Shown here one piece after another: positions 46,688-55,765 of a stretch of 64,000 nucleotides of DNA (positions within the stretch are counted from its first letter, which is position 1; each line of letters starts with the position of its first letter). Location of the stretch: assembly GCA_947498815.1 (NCBI GenBank), contig CANMLU010000004.1, forward strand, positions 186,001-250,000. Reading direction: 5' to 3'. The notes under the pieces were generated by a model, which worked only from the letters and a program-made list of their open reading frames with translations, was not told the DNA's origin and did not search any database. This stretch comes from an uncultured Aquimarina sp. Its GTDB lineage: Bacteria; Bacteroidota; Bacteroidia; Flavobacteriales; Flavobacteriaceae. The translations under genes were made by a program, and so were the position numbers.

Positions 46688-46756
46688 TTTGAGTTTGGTG
46701 AAAAAATTAGTATCATTGTCAAAATTGGTTGACCAATTTGATTATTGGTAATCCAA
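46688..46756 (+). promoter_or_regulatory. Promoter and GntR operator of the second PL7 gene
   Basis: TTTG (46688-46691) and TATCATTG (46711-46718) are 19 bases apart and fit -33 and -7 boxes with one mismatch. Operator units TTGGTTGACCAA (46725-46736) and TTGGTAATCCAA (46745-46756) start at the expected transcription start. Here the centres are 20 bases apart, not 13, and lie downstream of the -7 box. Confidence 0.7.
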
Positions 46757-46802
46757 AAACACCAAAAACACAAACTTTTATTAATGTACTAATTTTTATA
46801 TC

Positions 46803-48104
46803 ATGAAAAATTATTCTATAAATTGGCTTAGAGTGTCCTTTTGTCTTTTGTTCAAATCATTTTTAGCTTCATTTTTATTTATTACTCTATCATGTGAGAC
46901 AGGGGATTTTGAAAATCAGACTTCTGAGGTTACAATAGAAGACATAGCGTTAAAAGCAGTGATTATACCTGTAAGTGTATCGGCAAACGGCGATGATGGT
47001 AATGTGCCGGCAAATACTTTGGATGGTAATTTAAATACAAGATGGTCCTCAAAAGCATATTCAGGAAAGTATATTACCTATGATTTAGGCTCTCCAAAAA
47101 CCATATCCAGCCTTAAAGTAGCTTGGTATAAAGGAAATCAGAGAAAGGCTTATTTTAAAATTCGAGTTGGCAATTCCACCTCAAGTTTAAGCACAATATT
47201 TGATGCTAAAAGAACTGGGAGTAGTGGTAACACAACGAATTTGGAGACGTATAGCTTTGATGAAGTAACCGCCAGGTATGTTAGGATATCCTGTTTTGGT
47301 AATTCTAGTAGTGCATGGAACAGCATTACAGAGACACAAATACACTCATCTGGAACACCGCCACCACCAACCGGAGATTCTCCTGGGGATGTATTAGGGC
47401 TTACATCAAATACTTGGAAATTAAACTGTTTTACGGGTAGTCCTGGTTCATCGGCAGTATATCGCGATGATGTACTTGATGCTACTGGTGAATCATTTAG
47501 TACTTATGAAGATCCCAATTATTTTTATACCGATGGCGAATGGACCTATTTTAAATGTTATCGAGGACTTGGAGGTTCTGCAAATTCGAGCAACCCAAGA
47601 GTAGAATTAAGAGAGTTGATCAATGGTAACCTTGCTAATTGGGATGCAAAAAATGGTAATAATACAATGACCTGGACGGTAAGGGTAGATCAATTACCAA
47701 AAAGTAAAAGTGGAAAAGATGGAGTATTGTGTTTTGGACAAATACATGGACCATCTAGTACAGTTGATGATGTAATAAGAGTTCAGTTTATTGGGGATCC
47801 GGATCAATCTTCTGGAAACGTAAGAATCAAAATAAGTGGTTACATAACTGAAGATGTTTTGGGTGGTAGTAAGATTCTTAGTGGTACTTATAAGTTGGAT
47901 ACCAGTTACACTTTTAAGCTTGTATATAATGATGGTTTAGTTGAACTTTTTGAAGGAGGTAATCGAATATTTGATCAGGAAATGGATACAAGTACCGAAG
48001 GAAATTACTTCAAAGTTGGTAACTATTTACAGTCTGTGAAAGGAGCTTCTTATACAGGTTCTCATGGTATAGTTAGAATAAAAAACTTAAGGATTACCCA
48101 CTAA
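46803..48104 (+). CDS. Lipoprotein alginate lyase, F5/8C domain plus PL7
   Basis: 433 residues. Lipobox ITLSC (Cys31). A discoidin/CBM32-like domain spans about 57-182 (NTLDGNLNTRWSS, ITYDLG, RYVRISCFG), then a GTPPPPTGDSPG linker, then PL7 with RVELR (266-270), QIH (313-315) and YFKVGNYLQ near the C-terminus. Surface-anchored endolyase that binds and cuts polymer, while the smaller PL7 in the sus operon is untethered. Transcribed on its own. Confidence 0.93.
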   Translation: MKNYSINWLRVSFCLLFKSFLASFLFITLSCETGDFENQTSEVTIEDIALKAVIIPVSVSANGDDGNVPANTLDGNLNTRWSSKAYSGKYITYDLGSPKTISSLKVAWYKGNQRKAYFKIRVGNSTSSLSTIFDAKRTGSSGNTTNLETYSFDEVTARYVRISCFGNSSSAWNSITETQIHSSGTPPPPTGDSPGDVLGLTSNTWKLNCFTGSPGSSAVYRDDVLDATGESFSTYEDPNYFYTDGEWTYFKCYRGLGGSANSSNPRVELRELINGNLANWDAKNGNNTMTWTVRVDQLPKSKSGKDGVLCFGQIHGPSSTVDDVIRVQFIGDPDQSSGNVRIKISGYITEDVLGGSKILSGTYKLDTSYTFKLVYNDGLVELFEGGNRIFDQEMDTSTEGNYFKVGNYLQSVKGASYTGSHGIVRIKNLRITH

Positions 48105-48145
48105 TAAATCTATTTACATAAAACTATCTTTAAAATAAACCAGAA

Positions 48146-48178
48146 AACGGAAAGTCTCTATGACTTTCCGTTTTTTTT
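48146..48178 (+). terminator. Terminator after the second PL7 gene
   Basis: AACGGAAAGTC (48146-48156) pairs with GACTTTCCGTT (48162-48172) and eight T residues overlap and follow the stem end. Confidence 0.88.
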
Positions 48179-48361
48179 GCAATCAACTCGAGAAATGAAA
48201 CAAATTCGTTTGAGTCTTTGGTCTGATAGTTCATAATAAACGTATTACTTCGGTATAGGAGTAAAGAAGTTGAGTTTTATTTGACGTTTTAATGTCAAAC
48301 TGATAATTAAAGCATTACAATATTAATAAAGTATTAAAAATCACGTAGTTTTTGTGCTTTA

Positions 48362-48394
48362 TTTGTTTTACTAATTAATTTTTATGTAATATTG
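48362..48394 (+). promoter_or_regulatory. Candidate promoter of the arginine-proline operon
   Basis: TTTG (48362-48365) and TAATATTG (48387-48394) are 21 bases apart, close to the Bacteroidota -33/-7 arrangement with one mismatch. A start near 48401 would place the Arg-rich leader ORF 45 bases downstream. Confidence 0.4.
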
Positions 48395-48445
48395 TACCAT
48401 CTAGTTAACGAAAGGGGCTACGGCCGACGATTTAGAGTTACTATT

Positions 48446-48553
48446 ATGAAAACGGCAAAACATTTTTATTCAGAAGTTAGTGTTCAATCTTTGAACAAAA
48501 TTGGTAATATTATAATACCAGCACGCCGCTTTCGTCGCCCCTTGGGGGTCTAA
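48446..48553 (+). CDS. Arg-rich leader peptide upstream of the arg operon
   Basis: A 35-residue ORF whose C-terminus reads PARRFRRPLGV, with four Arg codons (CGC, CGC, CGT, CGC) in five positions. GCCCCTT (48537-48543) plus CGTC (48533-48536) can pair with AAGGGGC (48412-48418) and GACG (48426-48429) upstream of the ORF. A GAAGTAGG/CCTACTTC hairpin (48563-48583) follows the stop. The hairpin lacks a T run, so if this is attenuation it is not by a standard terminator. Confidence 0.5.
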   Translation: MKTAKHFYSEVSVQSLNKIGNIIIPARRFRRPLGV

Positions 48554-48562
48554 TTTTCTTTT

Positions 48563-48583
48563 GAAGTAGGTGCGCCCTACTTC
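48563..48583 (+). promoter_or_regulatory. Hairpin after the Arg-rich leader ORF
   Basis: GAAGTAGG and CCTACTTC form a perfect 8-base stem with a TGCGC loop. It starts nine bases after the leader stop and is followed by CCCCTAGAGAC, not T. It may be one state of a translation-coupled switch. Confidence 0.45.
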
Positions 48584-48771
48584 CCCTAGAGACATCGAAT
48601 CCATTTTAGTGAAATTTCTTTTTTGAAGAGCTGTATATAGCAAACTCAAATTAGTAATTCATATCAATCCTGAATTGTTTTCAAGGCTAAATATCAGATT
48701 CTTATCTGGATTCAACAATCAACAAATATAATTTTAACGATCAAAACTTTTTGATAAACGTAATCTCGTTT

Positions 48772-49413
48772 ATGGAACAGGTAGATATCATTATAGCAGA
48801 CGAAAGTCACCTTAATTTTGCATATGAAATATGTGAAGTAATATCCGACTCGGCCAAAGTTCGAGGAACTGGTATTGCCAAGCGCACCCCAGAATATATT
48901 AAAACCAAAATGCGAAATGGAAATGCAATAATTGCATTGTCCGGAGAGCAATTTGCTGGTTTCTGCTATATCGAAGTTTGGGGGCATGAGAAGTATGTGG
49001 CACATTCGGGATTAATAGTGCACCCGAAATATAGAAACCAAGGTCTGGCCAAAAAAATTAAGGAGTTTACATTTAAGCATTCCTTAAAAAAATATCCAAC
49101 GGCCAAAGTGTTTGGTATAACAACGGGGTTGGCAGTAATGAAGATTAACTCAGACTTGGGTTACAAACCAGTTACCTTCTCAGAACTTACAGATGATCCA
49201 AAATTTTGGTCTGGATGCAAAACCTGCACCAATTTTGATATTCTAACTGCTAAAGATCATAAAATGTGCTTGTGCACGGGTATGTTATATGATCCAGCAA
49301 AGAAAGTAGCTAAAAAAGAGAAGTGGTTTAATAAGAAAGTATTAAAAAGATTAAAAAACATTAAGCAAACAATGCTTACAAGTAATAAACAATTGTTATT
49401 ATGGAAAAAGTAG
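48772..49413 (+). CDS. GNAT acyltransferase with Cys cluster, candidate glutamate N-acyltransferase
   Basis: 213 residues from ATG 48772 (MEQVDIIIADES); a TTG at 48751 is also in frame. The GNAT acyl-CoA loop is HPKYRNQGLAKKIKEF. A cysteine set C149-x2-C152-x13-C166-x-C168 suggests a bound metal. It overlaps argG by 13 bases and heads the arginine operon, which otherwise lacks an enzyme for the first acylation of glutamate. I infer it makes N-acetyl- or N-succinylglutamate; not proven by sequence. Confidence 0.75.
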   Translation: MEQVDIIIADESHLNFAYEICEVISDSAKVRGTGIAKRTPEYIKTKMRNGNAIIALSGEQFAGFCYIEVWGHEKYVAHSGLIVHPKYRNQGLAKKIKEFTFKHSLKKYPTAKVFGITTGLAVMKINSDLGYKPVTFSELTDDPKFWSGCKTCTNFDILTAKDHKMCLCTGMLYDPAKKVAKKEKWFNKKVLKRLKNIKQTMLTSNKQLLLWKK

Positions 49414-50591
49414 TATTAGCATATAGTGGCGGTTTGGATACCTCATATTGCGTAAAATACCTTATTCACGAACAAAACCTTGAGGTACATACCATTTTGG
49501 TAAATACAGGTGGTTTTTCAGAAAAAGAATTAGAGCAAACTGAAGAAAGAGCATACGAACTTGGGAGTTCATCTCATATAAATAAAACGATCTTAAATGA
49601 GTTTTACGACAAAGCTATCAAGTATCTGATTTTTGGTAACGTTTTAAAGAATAATACCTATCCGCTTTCTGTAAGTGCAGAACGAATATTCCAAGCTATT
49701 GAGGTGATCAATTATGCAAAAAAAGTAGGAGCAAAATACATCGCTCACGGAAGTACAGGTGCGGGAAATGATCAAATCCGATTTGATGTAATTTTTCAAA
49801 CGTTAGCACCAGAAATTGAAATTATTACTCCGATTAGGGATTTAAAATTATCTCGTCAAGAAGAAGTAGAATATCTTGAAAAACATAATGTGCATTACAG
49901 TTGGGAAAAAGCTCAATACTCAATCAATAAGGGTATTTGGGGTACTAGTGTGGGTGGAAAAGAAACGCTTACATCAAATAACTCATTGCCGGGCACAGCA
50001 TATCCAAGCCAACTTCAAAAAGAAAAAGAAGAAGTTATTACTTTAAATTTTGAAAAAGGAGAATTAATCGGATTAGATGGAATAAAAGATACTCCCGTTA
50101 AGAATATTCAAAAGCTCGAAGAATTAGCAAGTGCCTTTGCCATAGGAAGAGATATTCATGTTGGAGATACCATTATAGGTATTAAAGGAAGAGTTGGTTT
50201 TGAAGCTGCCGCACCGATGGTAATTATCAAAGCACATCACTTATTAGAAAAACATGTATTAACCAAATGGCAGCAATACTGGAAAGAGCAATTGGCAAAT
50301 TGGTATGGAATGTTACTCCATGAAGGAAATTATCTGGATCCTGTAATGAGAAATATCGAAGTTTTTATGCAAGATTCTCAAAAATCAGTTACTGGAGATG
50401 TCAAGGTGAAACTGAAACCATATCATTTTACGCTGGAAGGAATCGAATCCGATTTTGATATGATGAAATCCGATTTTGGACAATATGGAGAAATGAATAA
50501 TTCCTGGACCTCTGATGATGCCAAAGGTTTTATTAAAATCTATGGAAATGCAAATAAAATATATCATAACGTAAATCCAAGTGAATCATGA
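49401..50591 (+). CDS. argG: Argininosuccinate synthase
   Basis: 396 residues. Joins citrulline and aspartate with ATP. The N-type pyrophosphatase P-loop AYSGGLDTS (8-16) is at the start, then AHGSTGAGNDQIRFD and the citrulline-binding region. Overlaps the GNAT gene by 13 bases and argC by four, so the three are translated together. Sequence is shorter and more diverged than E. coli ArgG, as usual in Bacteroidota. Confidence 0.94.
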   Translation: MEKVVLAYSGGLDTSYCVKYLIHEQNLEVHTILVNTGGFSEKELEQTEERAYELGSSSHINKTILNEFYDKAIKYLIFGNVLKNNTYPLSVSAERIFQAIEVINYAKKVGAKYIAHGSTGAGNDQIRFDVIFQTLAPEIEIITPIRDLKLSRQEEVEYLEKHNVHYSWEKAQYSINKGIWGTSVGGKETLTSNNSLPGTAYPSQLQKEKEEVITLNFEKGELIGLDGIKDTPVKNIQKLEELASAFAIGRDIHVGDTIIGIKGRVGFEAAAPMVIIKAHHLLEKHVLTKWQQYWKEQLANWYGMLLHEGNYLDPVMRNIEVFMQDSQKSVTGDVKVKLKPYHFTLEGIESDFDMMKSDFGQYGEMNNSWTSDDAKGFIKIYGNANKIYHNVNPSES

Positions 50592-51565
50592 TACAAGTTG
50601 GAATCATAGGCGGATCGGGATATACTGCAGGAGAACTGCTGCGATTATTAGTGCATCATCCTGAAGTAACATTAAATTTTGTGTATAGTACAACTAATGC
50701 CGGAAATTTAATTCATGAACAACATCCTGATTTGGTTGGAGAAACAGATCTAAGTTTTACAAACAAAATTAATCCAGATGTTGATGTTTTATTCCTGTGC
50801 CTAGGTCATGGCAGGTCGAGATCGTTTTTAGAAGAACATACATTTTCTTCAAACACAAGAATAATTGATTTAGGTAATGATTTTCGATTGGATAAGGATC
50901 AGAATTTTTTAGGTAAAAAATTTGTATATGGTTTGCCCGAATTACAAAAAGATAAAATAAAGTCGGCTAATCATATAGCCAATCCTGGGTGCTTTGCTAC
51001 AGCAATTCAATTAGGATTGTTACCGTTGGCTTCAAAAGGAAAATTAAACGATACCATTCATGTGAACGCTACTACAGGCAGCACAGGGGCAGGTGTTATG
51101 CCAGGAGGAACAACACATTTTAGTTGGAGAGATAATAATTTCTCTAGCTATAAGGTGTTTACGCATCAGCACCTGGGAGAAATAGAGCAAAGCCTACAAC
51201 AATTACAGGGTGAATTTGAAAATCCAATATTCTTTATTCCCAATAGAGGAAATTTTAGCAAAGGAATTTATGCTACGATGTACACAAAATATGAGGGTAG
51301 TGAGCAAGAAGCGAAAGAACTATATAAATCGTTCTATTCTGATGCCACATTTACTATCGTTTCAGATCAGGAGATTCACCTGAAACAGGTTGTAAATACA
51401 AACAAATGTATCCTTCATATTAGTAAAAAAAACGGAATGTTATTGATTACTTCGGTGATTGATAACTTAATAAAAGGAGCATCCGGACAAGCCATTCATA
51501 ATATGAATCTAATGTTTGGATTGGAAGAAAAAACAGGTTTAGAATTAAAAGCAAGCGCATTTTAG
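50588..51565 (+). CDS. argC: N-acyl-gamma-glutamyl-phosphate reductase
   Basis: 325 residues. NADPH-dependent reduction of N-acyl-glutamyl phosphate. GGSGYTAGELLRLL binds NADP; the catalytic Cys is in ANPGCFATAIQLGLLPL. Starts with ATGA overlapping the argG stop. Confidence 0.95.
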   Translation: MIQVGIIGGSGYTAGELLRLLVHHPEVTLNFVYSTTNAGNLIHEQHPDLVGETDLSFTNKINPDVDVLFLCLGHGRSRSFLEEHTFSSNTRIIDLGNDFRLDKDQNFLGKKFVYGLPELQKDKIKSANHIANPGCFATAIQLGLLPLASKGKLNDTIHVNATTGSTGAGVMPGGTTHFSWRDNNFSSYKVFTHQHLGEIEQSLQQLQGEFENPIFFIPNRGNFSKGIYATMYTKYEGSEQEAKELYKSFYSDATFTIVSDQEIHLKQVVNTNKCILHISKKNGMLLITSVIDNLIKGASGQAIHNMNLMFGLEEKTGLELKASAF

Positions 51566-51567
51566 AA

Positions 51568-52362
51568 ATGAATAAAATAACAATCATAGGAGGAGGAAAT
51601 TTGGGCAAGTCGATTATATCGGGACTGGCCAGCAGCGACCTGTTCGAAGCAATAGATATCACTGTTGTAGATAAATCAAAATACAACCTCAAGGAGGTAA
51701 AAGAAAAACTTGGAGTATCTACATCACAGGATATTCCTGAATCAATAAAAGATGTAAAATGGGTTATTCTTTGCGTTCAACCAAGACAGTTGGATGCGGT
51801 TTTACGAGAAATTAAAGATCTCATAACGGCGGATCAGATTTTAATTTCTACGGTGACCGGTACTTCTATTGCAGAAATCAATACAGTTGTTCCAAACAAT
51901 AAAGTAGTTCGGGTAATGCCCAATACAGGGGCAGCAAAAAAGCTTTCAATGACCTGCATAGCAGCCAATGATGATGTAAAGGAAGAACTGGCTATCGTTG
52001 AAAAAATGTTCGACACTATTGGTGAAACATTGATCATCGAAGAGCGATTAATGCAGGCAGCAACAGTTTTGGGTGCCAGTGGAATAGCTTTCTTTTTGAG
52101 ATTTTTAAGAGCAATGATACAAGGAGGTATTCAGATGGGTTTTCACCCTCATGAAGCACAAATAATTGCTGTGCAAACCGCTATTGGAGCTGCAACCCTG
52201 GTAGCAGAGAATGGAACCCATCCTGAGAGAGAAATAGACAAAGTAACAACTCCTCAGGGTTGTACTATTGAGGGATTAAACGAGATGGAACACCAAGGAC
52301 TAAGTTCTTCGGTGATCAAAGGAGTCATGGCTTCTTATGAGAAAATAAATACTATAAAATAG
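51568..52362 (+). CDS. proC: Pyrroline-5-carboxylate reductase
   Basis: 264 residues. Last step of proline synthesis. Rossmann GGGNLGKSI (8-16), VRVMPNTGA, and the C-terminal signature with QGGIQMGFHPHEAQ...TTPQGCTIEGL. Begins two bases after argC, so proline and arginine genes share one transcript. Confidence 0.94.
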   Translation: MNKITIIGGGNLGKSIISGLASSDLFEAIDITVVDKSKYNLKEVKEKLGVSTSQDIPESIKDVKWVILCVQPRQLDAVLREIKDLITADQILISTVTGTSIAEINTVVPNNKVVRVMPNTGAAKKLSMTCIAANDDVKEELAIVEKMFDTIGETLIIEERLMQAATVLGASGIAFFLRFLRAMIQGGIQMGFHPHEAQIIAVQTAIGAATLVAENGTHPEREIDKVTTPQGCTIEGLNEMEHQGLSSSVIKGVMASYEKINTIK

Positions 52363-52415
52363 TTGGTAAGGTAGTCAGTGAAAATTTTACAATAATTAAC
52401 CAACAACTAATTAAT

Positions 52416-53561
52416 ATGAAACTATTTGATGTATACCCGTTGTATAATGTAGAACCAGTAAATGCCTATGACAGCATTGTGGTTGATAAGAGTGGAACTG
52501 AGTACCTTGACCTTTATGGAGGGCATGGAGTTATTTCGATTGGTCACTCGCACCCGCATTATATTAAGAAATTAAAGGAGCAAATTGAAAAAATTGGATT
52601 TTATTCTAATGCTGTAAAAAACAGCCTACAATCGCAATTAGCCGAGAAATTAGGAAAATTATCCGGATATGAGGATTATCAACTCTTTTTATGTAATTCT
52701 GGAGCAGAAGCCAATGAGAATGCCTTAAAGCTGGCTTCTTTTTATACGGGGAAGTCTAGAGTCGTTGCTTTTGATAATGCTTTTCATGGAAGAACATCTG
52801 CCGCAGTCGCAGTTACAGATAATAATAAGATTAATTCTGAATTAAATAAACAGCAAAACGTCACCTTTTTGCCGTTAAACCAAATTGAGTTAGTAAAAAC
52901 TGAATTAGAAAAAGGTGATGTTTGCGCTGTTATCATTGAACCGATTCAAGGAGTTGGAGGATTAGATGAAGGAACCACAGCTTTTTTTACAGCTTTAGAA
53001 ATTTTATGTCATGAGCTTGGTGTAGTCTTGATTTTGGATGAAGTTCAATCTGGATATGGGCGAACGGGTAAATTCTTTGCACATCAACACCATCATATTA
53101 CACCCGATATAATTTCTGTTGCCAAAGGTATGGGTAATGGGTTTCCGATTGGAGGAATCTTGATTGCCCCGCATATCGAACCCAAACATGGCATGCTAGG
53201 AACAACCTTTGGAGGTAATCACTTGGCATGTGTAGCGGCTTTATCTGTTTTGGAGGTCATCGAAACCGAAAACCTAATCGACAATGCCGGGTTAACAGGA
53301 GCATATTTTATGACCCAGGTTGCTCAGCTCCCTGGAGTACGACAAATAAAAGGAAAAGGATTAATGTTGGGATTAGAGTTTGATTTCGAAGTAAGCGAAC
53401 TAAGAAAAAAAATGATCTATGATCAACATATTTTTACGGGTGGAGCAATGAATAAGAATGTATTAAGAATATTACCTCCACTTACCATTGGGAAAAGGGA
53501 AATAGACAAATTCATAGAAGCATTACAAAGTGTATTAGTCAAAGAAAAAGTTGGATTATGA
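52416..53561 (+). CDS. argD: Acylornithine aminotransferase (class III)
   Basis: 381 residues. PLP enzyme converting N-acylglutamate semialdehyde to N-acylornithine. LCNSGAEANENALKLA, LILDEVQSGYGRTG and the PLP lysine in SVAKGMGNGFPIGG are present. Context (between argC and argB) favours argD over ornithine aminotransferase, but dual use is possible. Overlaps proA by four bases. Confidence 0.92.
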   Translation: MKLFDVYPLYNVEPVNAYDSIVVDKSGTEYLDLYGGHGVISIGHSHPHYIKKLKEQIEKIGFYSNAVKNSLQSQLAEKLGKLSGYEDYQLFLCNSGAEANENALKLASFYTGKSRVVAFDNAFHGRTSAAVAVTDNNKINSELNKQQNVTFLPLNQIELVKTELEKGDVCAVIIEPIQGVGGLDEGTTAFFTALEILCHELGVVLILDEVQSGYGRTGKFFAHQHHHITPDIISVAKGMGNGFPIGGILIAPHIEPKHGMLGTTFGGNHLACVAALSVLEVIETENLIDNAGLTGAYFMTQVAQLPGVRQIKGKGLMLGLEFDFEVSELRKKMIYDQHIFTGGAMNKNVLRILPPLTIGKREIDKFIEALQSVLVKEKVGL

Positions 53562-54754
53562 GTATAACACTAAACATAAAACAAAGAAACTCGGTTTTGC
53601 ATAGTATGATTACTCTTGTAGATAAAAATAGAGCCAACATCATAACTGCAAACCAAAGGGATCTTGAAAATTATTCTGGTAATGACAAAGCTATGTATGA
53701 TCGTCTTAAGGTTGATGATCATAAAATTGAAGGAATGCTTTCTTCATTACAGCAATTAGCGGATCAAGATGATCCCGTTGGAGTTGAGCAATTTAAATTT
53801 GTGCACGATAACGGAATGCAAGTTTATAACAAAACAGCTTCTTTTGGAACCGTATTGATTATATATGAGTCCAGACCAGATGTAACCATTGAAGCTGCAG
53901 GAATAGCTTTCAAATCGGGCAATAAAATTTTACTAAAAGGAGGAAAAGAATCCCTCAACTCTAATCTTGAAATTGTAAACCTTTGGCATGAGGCTTTAGA
54001 AATAAATGATATTACTAATGATTGGGTCGAATATCTTAATTATGATAGGCAAAAGACCCAGACCTATCTTGAAAAACCAACACAAAAGGTGGATTTAATT
54101 GTGCCTAGAGGAGGAGAAAAGTTAATTGAGTTTGTAAAAACTCATGCCACATGTCCAGTAATTGTTAGTGGAAGAGGAAACAATTTTGTGTATGTACATA
54201 AAGAAGCGGATAGAGCTTTGGCCCTGGATAATATTATTAACGGAAAAACAGATAAAATATCGGCATGCAACGCTGTGGATAAAGTATTAATTGATAAAGA
54301 CCTCCCAAATAAAGAAGATTTTGTAAGAAATCTTATCACAACACTCAAGAATTATGATGTTGAAATATTAGGGGACGCGTCTTTATCCAAATATGAAGAA
54401 GTAAAGCCAATCGCAAACGATGCTGTTTGGTTTGAAGAATTTTTGGACTATAAAATCGTAATCGGAGAGATTGAAGATAAAGATAAAGCTATATCAAAAA
54501 TCAACACCTATTGTGGCGGACACTCGGCAGCAATAATTACAAGAAACCAAGAAGAGGCAAACTCTTTTATGTCATCAGTAGATTGTGCAGCAGTGTATCA
54601 TAATGCATCTACTAGATTTACAGATGGTTTTCAATTAGGTTTGGGAGGAGAATTGGCGATAAGTACAGACAAATTACATCAAAGAGGACCGATTGGTTTG
54701 CAACATTTGGTTACGAATAAATGGTATATACATGGTGATGGACAGATTAGATAA
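53558..54754 (+). CDS. proA: Glutamate-5-semialdehyde dehydrogenase
   Basis: 398 residues. Reduces gamma-glutamyl phosphate with NADPH in proline synthesis. Family marks are ESRPDVTIEAAGIAFKSGN, DLIVPRGGEKLIEF and catalytic Cys in KISACNAVDKVLID. The gene order is proA then proB, with overlap at both ends. Confidence 0.94.
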   Translation: MSITLNIKQRNSVLHSMITLVDKNRANIITANQRDLENYSGNDKAMYDRLKVDDHKIEGMLSSLQQLADQDDPVGVEQFKFVHDNGMQVYNKTASFGTVLIIYESRPDVTIEAAGIAFKSGNKILLKGGKESLNSNLEIVNLWHEALEINDITNDWVEYLNYDRQKTQTYLEKPTQKVDLIVPRGGEKLIEFVKTHATCPVIVSGRGNNFVYVHKEADRALALDNIINGKTDKISACNAVDKVLIDKDLPNKEDFVRNLITTLKNYDVEILGDASLSKYEEVKPIANDAVWFEEFLDYKIVIGEIEDKDKAISKINTYCGGHSAAIITRNQEEANSFMSSVDCAAVYHNASTRFTDGFQLGLGGELAISTDKLHQRGPIGLQHLVTNKWYIHGDGQIR

Positions 54755-55580
54755 AAAAAGGGTAGTACTCAAGGTAGGCTCGAATATGCTTACCAAAGAA
54801 ACCGATCATATCTCAAGAGGTAAGATAGAAGATATTGGTAGGCAAATAGTTGCTTTACAAGATGCTTACGAGTTTGTTATTGTAAGCTCCGGAGCAATTG
54901 CAGTCGCAAAACAATTTGTGAATCTTGAAAGTAATGGAAAGGAAATCAATGTTAAACAAGCACTAGCCTCAATAGGACAACCTCACTTGATGCGAATTTT
55001 TCAAGAGAGTTTCAGAGATCTTGGGTTACTCACATCACAATGTTTACTGTCATATTCGGATTTTGAACGAGAACAATCCAAAAAAAATATAGTCAATACT
55101 ATAAATGTATTAGTTGCAAATAACTATATCCCAATTATTAATGAAAATGATACAGTGGCAACAGACGAGATTCAATTTGGGGATAATGATAAACTTGCAG
55201 CTTTAACCGCATCCTTACTGGATGCTGATCTATTAATTATAGCAACCAATACCGATGGGATTTGCACTAAAGAGTCAGTTAAAAATGGATCTTATCAAAC
55301 GATTAATGAAGTGGATGATATTGAGTTATTAGAAAGTGAAATTGTATCCATAATTTCTTCTCACGGAACAGGAGGAATGCAATCCAAAATTGAAGCAGCT
55401 AGAATTGCTCAGAAAGCCGAAATTGAAACATGGATTATGAATGGAATAAAGGATGATTTTCTGGTGAAAGCAATTCAAGATGAGGTTTCTTTTACAAGAA
55501 TAAGTTCAGGAAATAGATTAGAGAAAAAAGATGATAGAAGAGATAAGATCAATAATGTATCAAAAATAATAATAGATTAA
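54738..55580 (+). CDS. proB: Glutamate 5-kinase, short form without PUA domain
   Basis: About 280 residues from ATG 54738 (MDRLDKKRVV); 54732 and 54693 are alternative in-frame starts that read deeper into proA. Amino-acid kinase domain: LKVGSNML, VSSGAIAVAK, INENDTVATDE, FGDNDKLAAL, GTGGMQSKIEAA. The C-terminal PUA domain of E. coli ProB is missing, so feedback may differ. Overlaps proA by 17 bases. Confidence 0.93.
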   Translation: MDRLDKKRVVLKVGSNMLTKETDHISRGKIEDIGRQIVALQDAYEFVIVSSGAIAVAKQFVNLESNGKEINVKQALASIGQPHLMRIFQESFRDLGLLTSQCLLSYSDFEREQSKKNIVNTINVLVANNYIPIINENDTVATDEIQFGDNDKLAALTASLLDADLLIIATNTDGICTKESVKNGSYQTINEVDDIELLESEIVSIISSHGTGGMQSKIEAARIAQKAEIETWIMNGIKDDFLVKAIQDEVSFTRISSGNRLEKKDDRRDKINNVSKIIID

Positions 55581-55765
55581 AGGTAAGCCATAATTATAAA
55601 ACCTGGAACCTTATTATTGTTAGTAAAACTTAGGAAATATATTAATGAGCAAAATTTAAGAAGTTTAGAAAATGAATTAGAAGTATATCAAAGAATCACG
55701 ATGAGTTTTCAAAACAAACTCTATTCTCTGTTTTCTTTCTTCTTTTCTCTTAAAAATGAATATTC

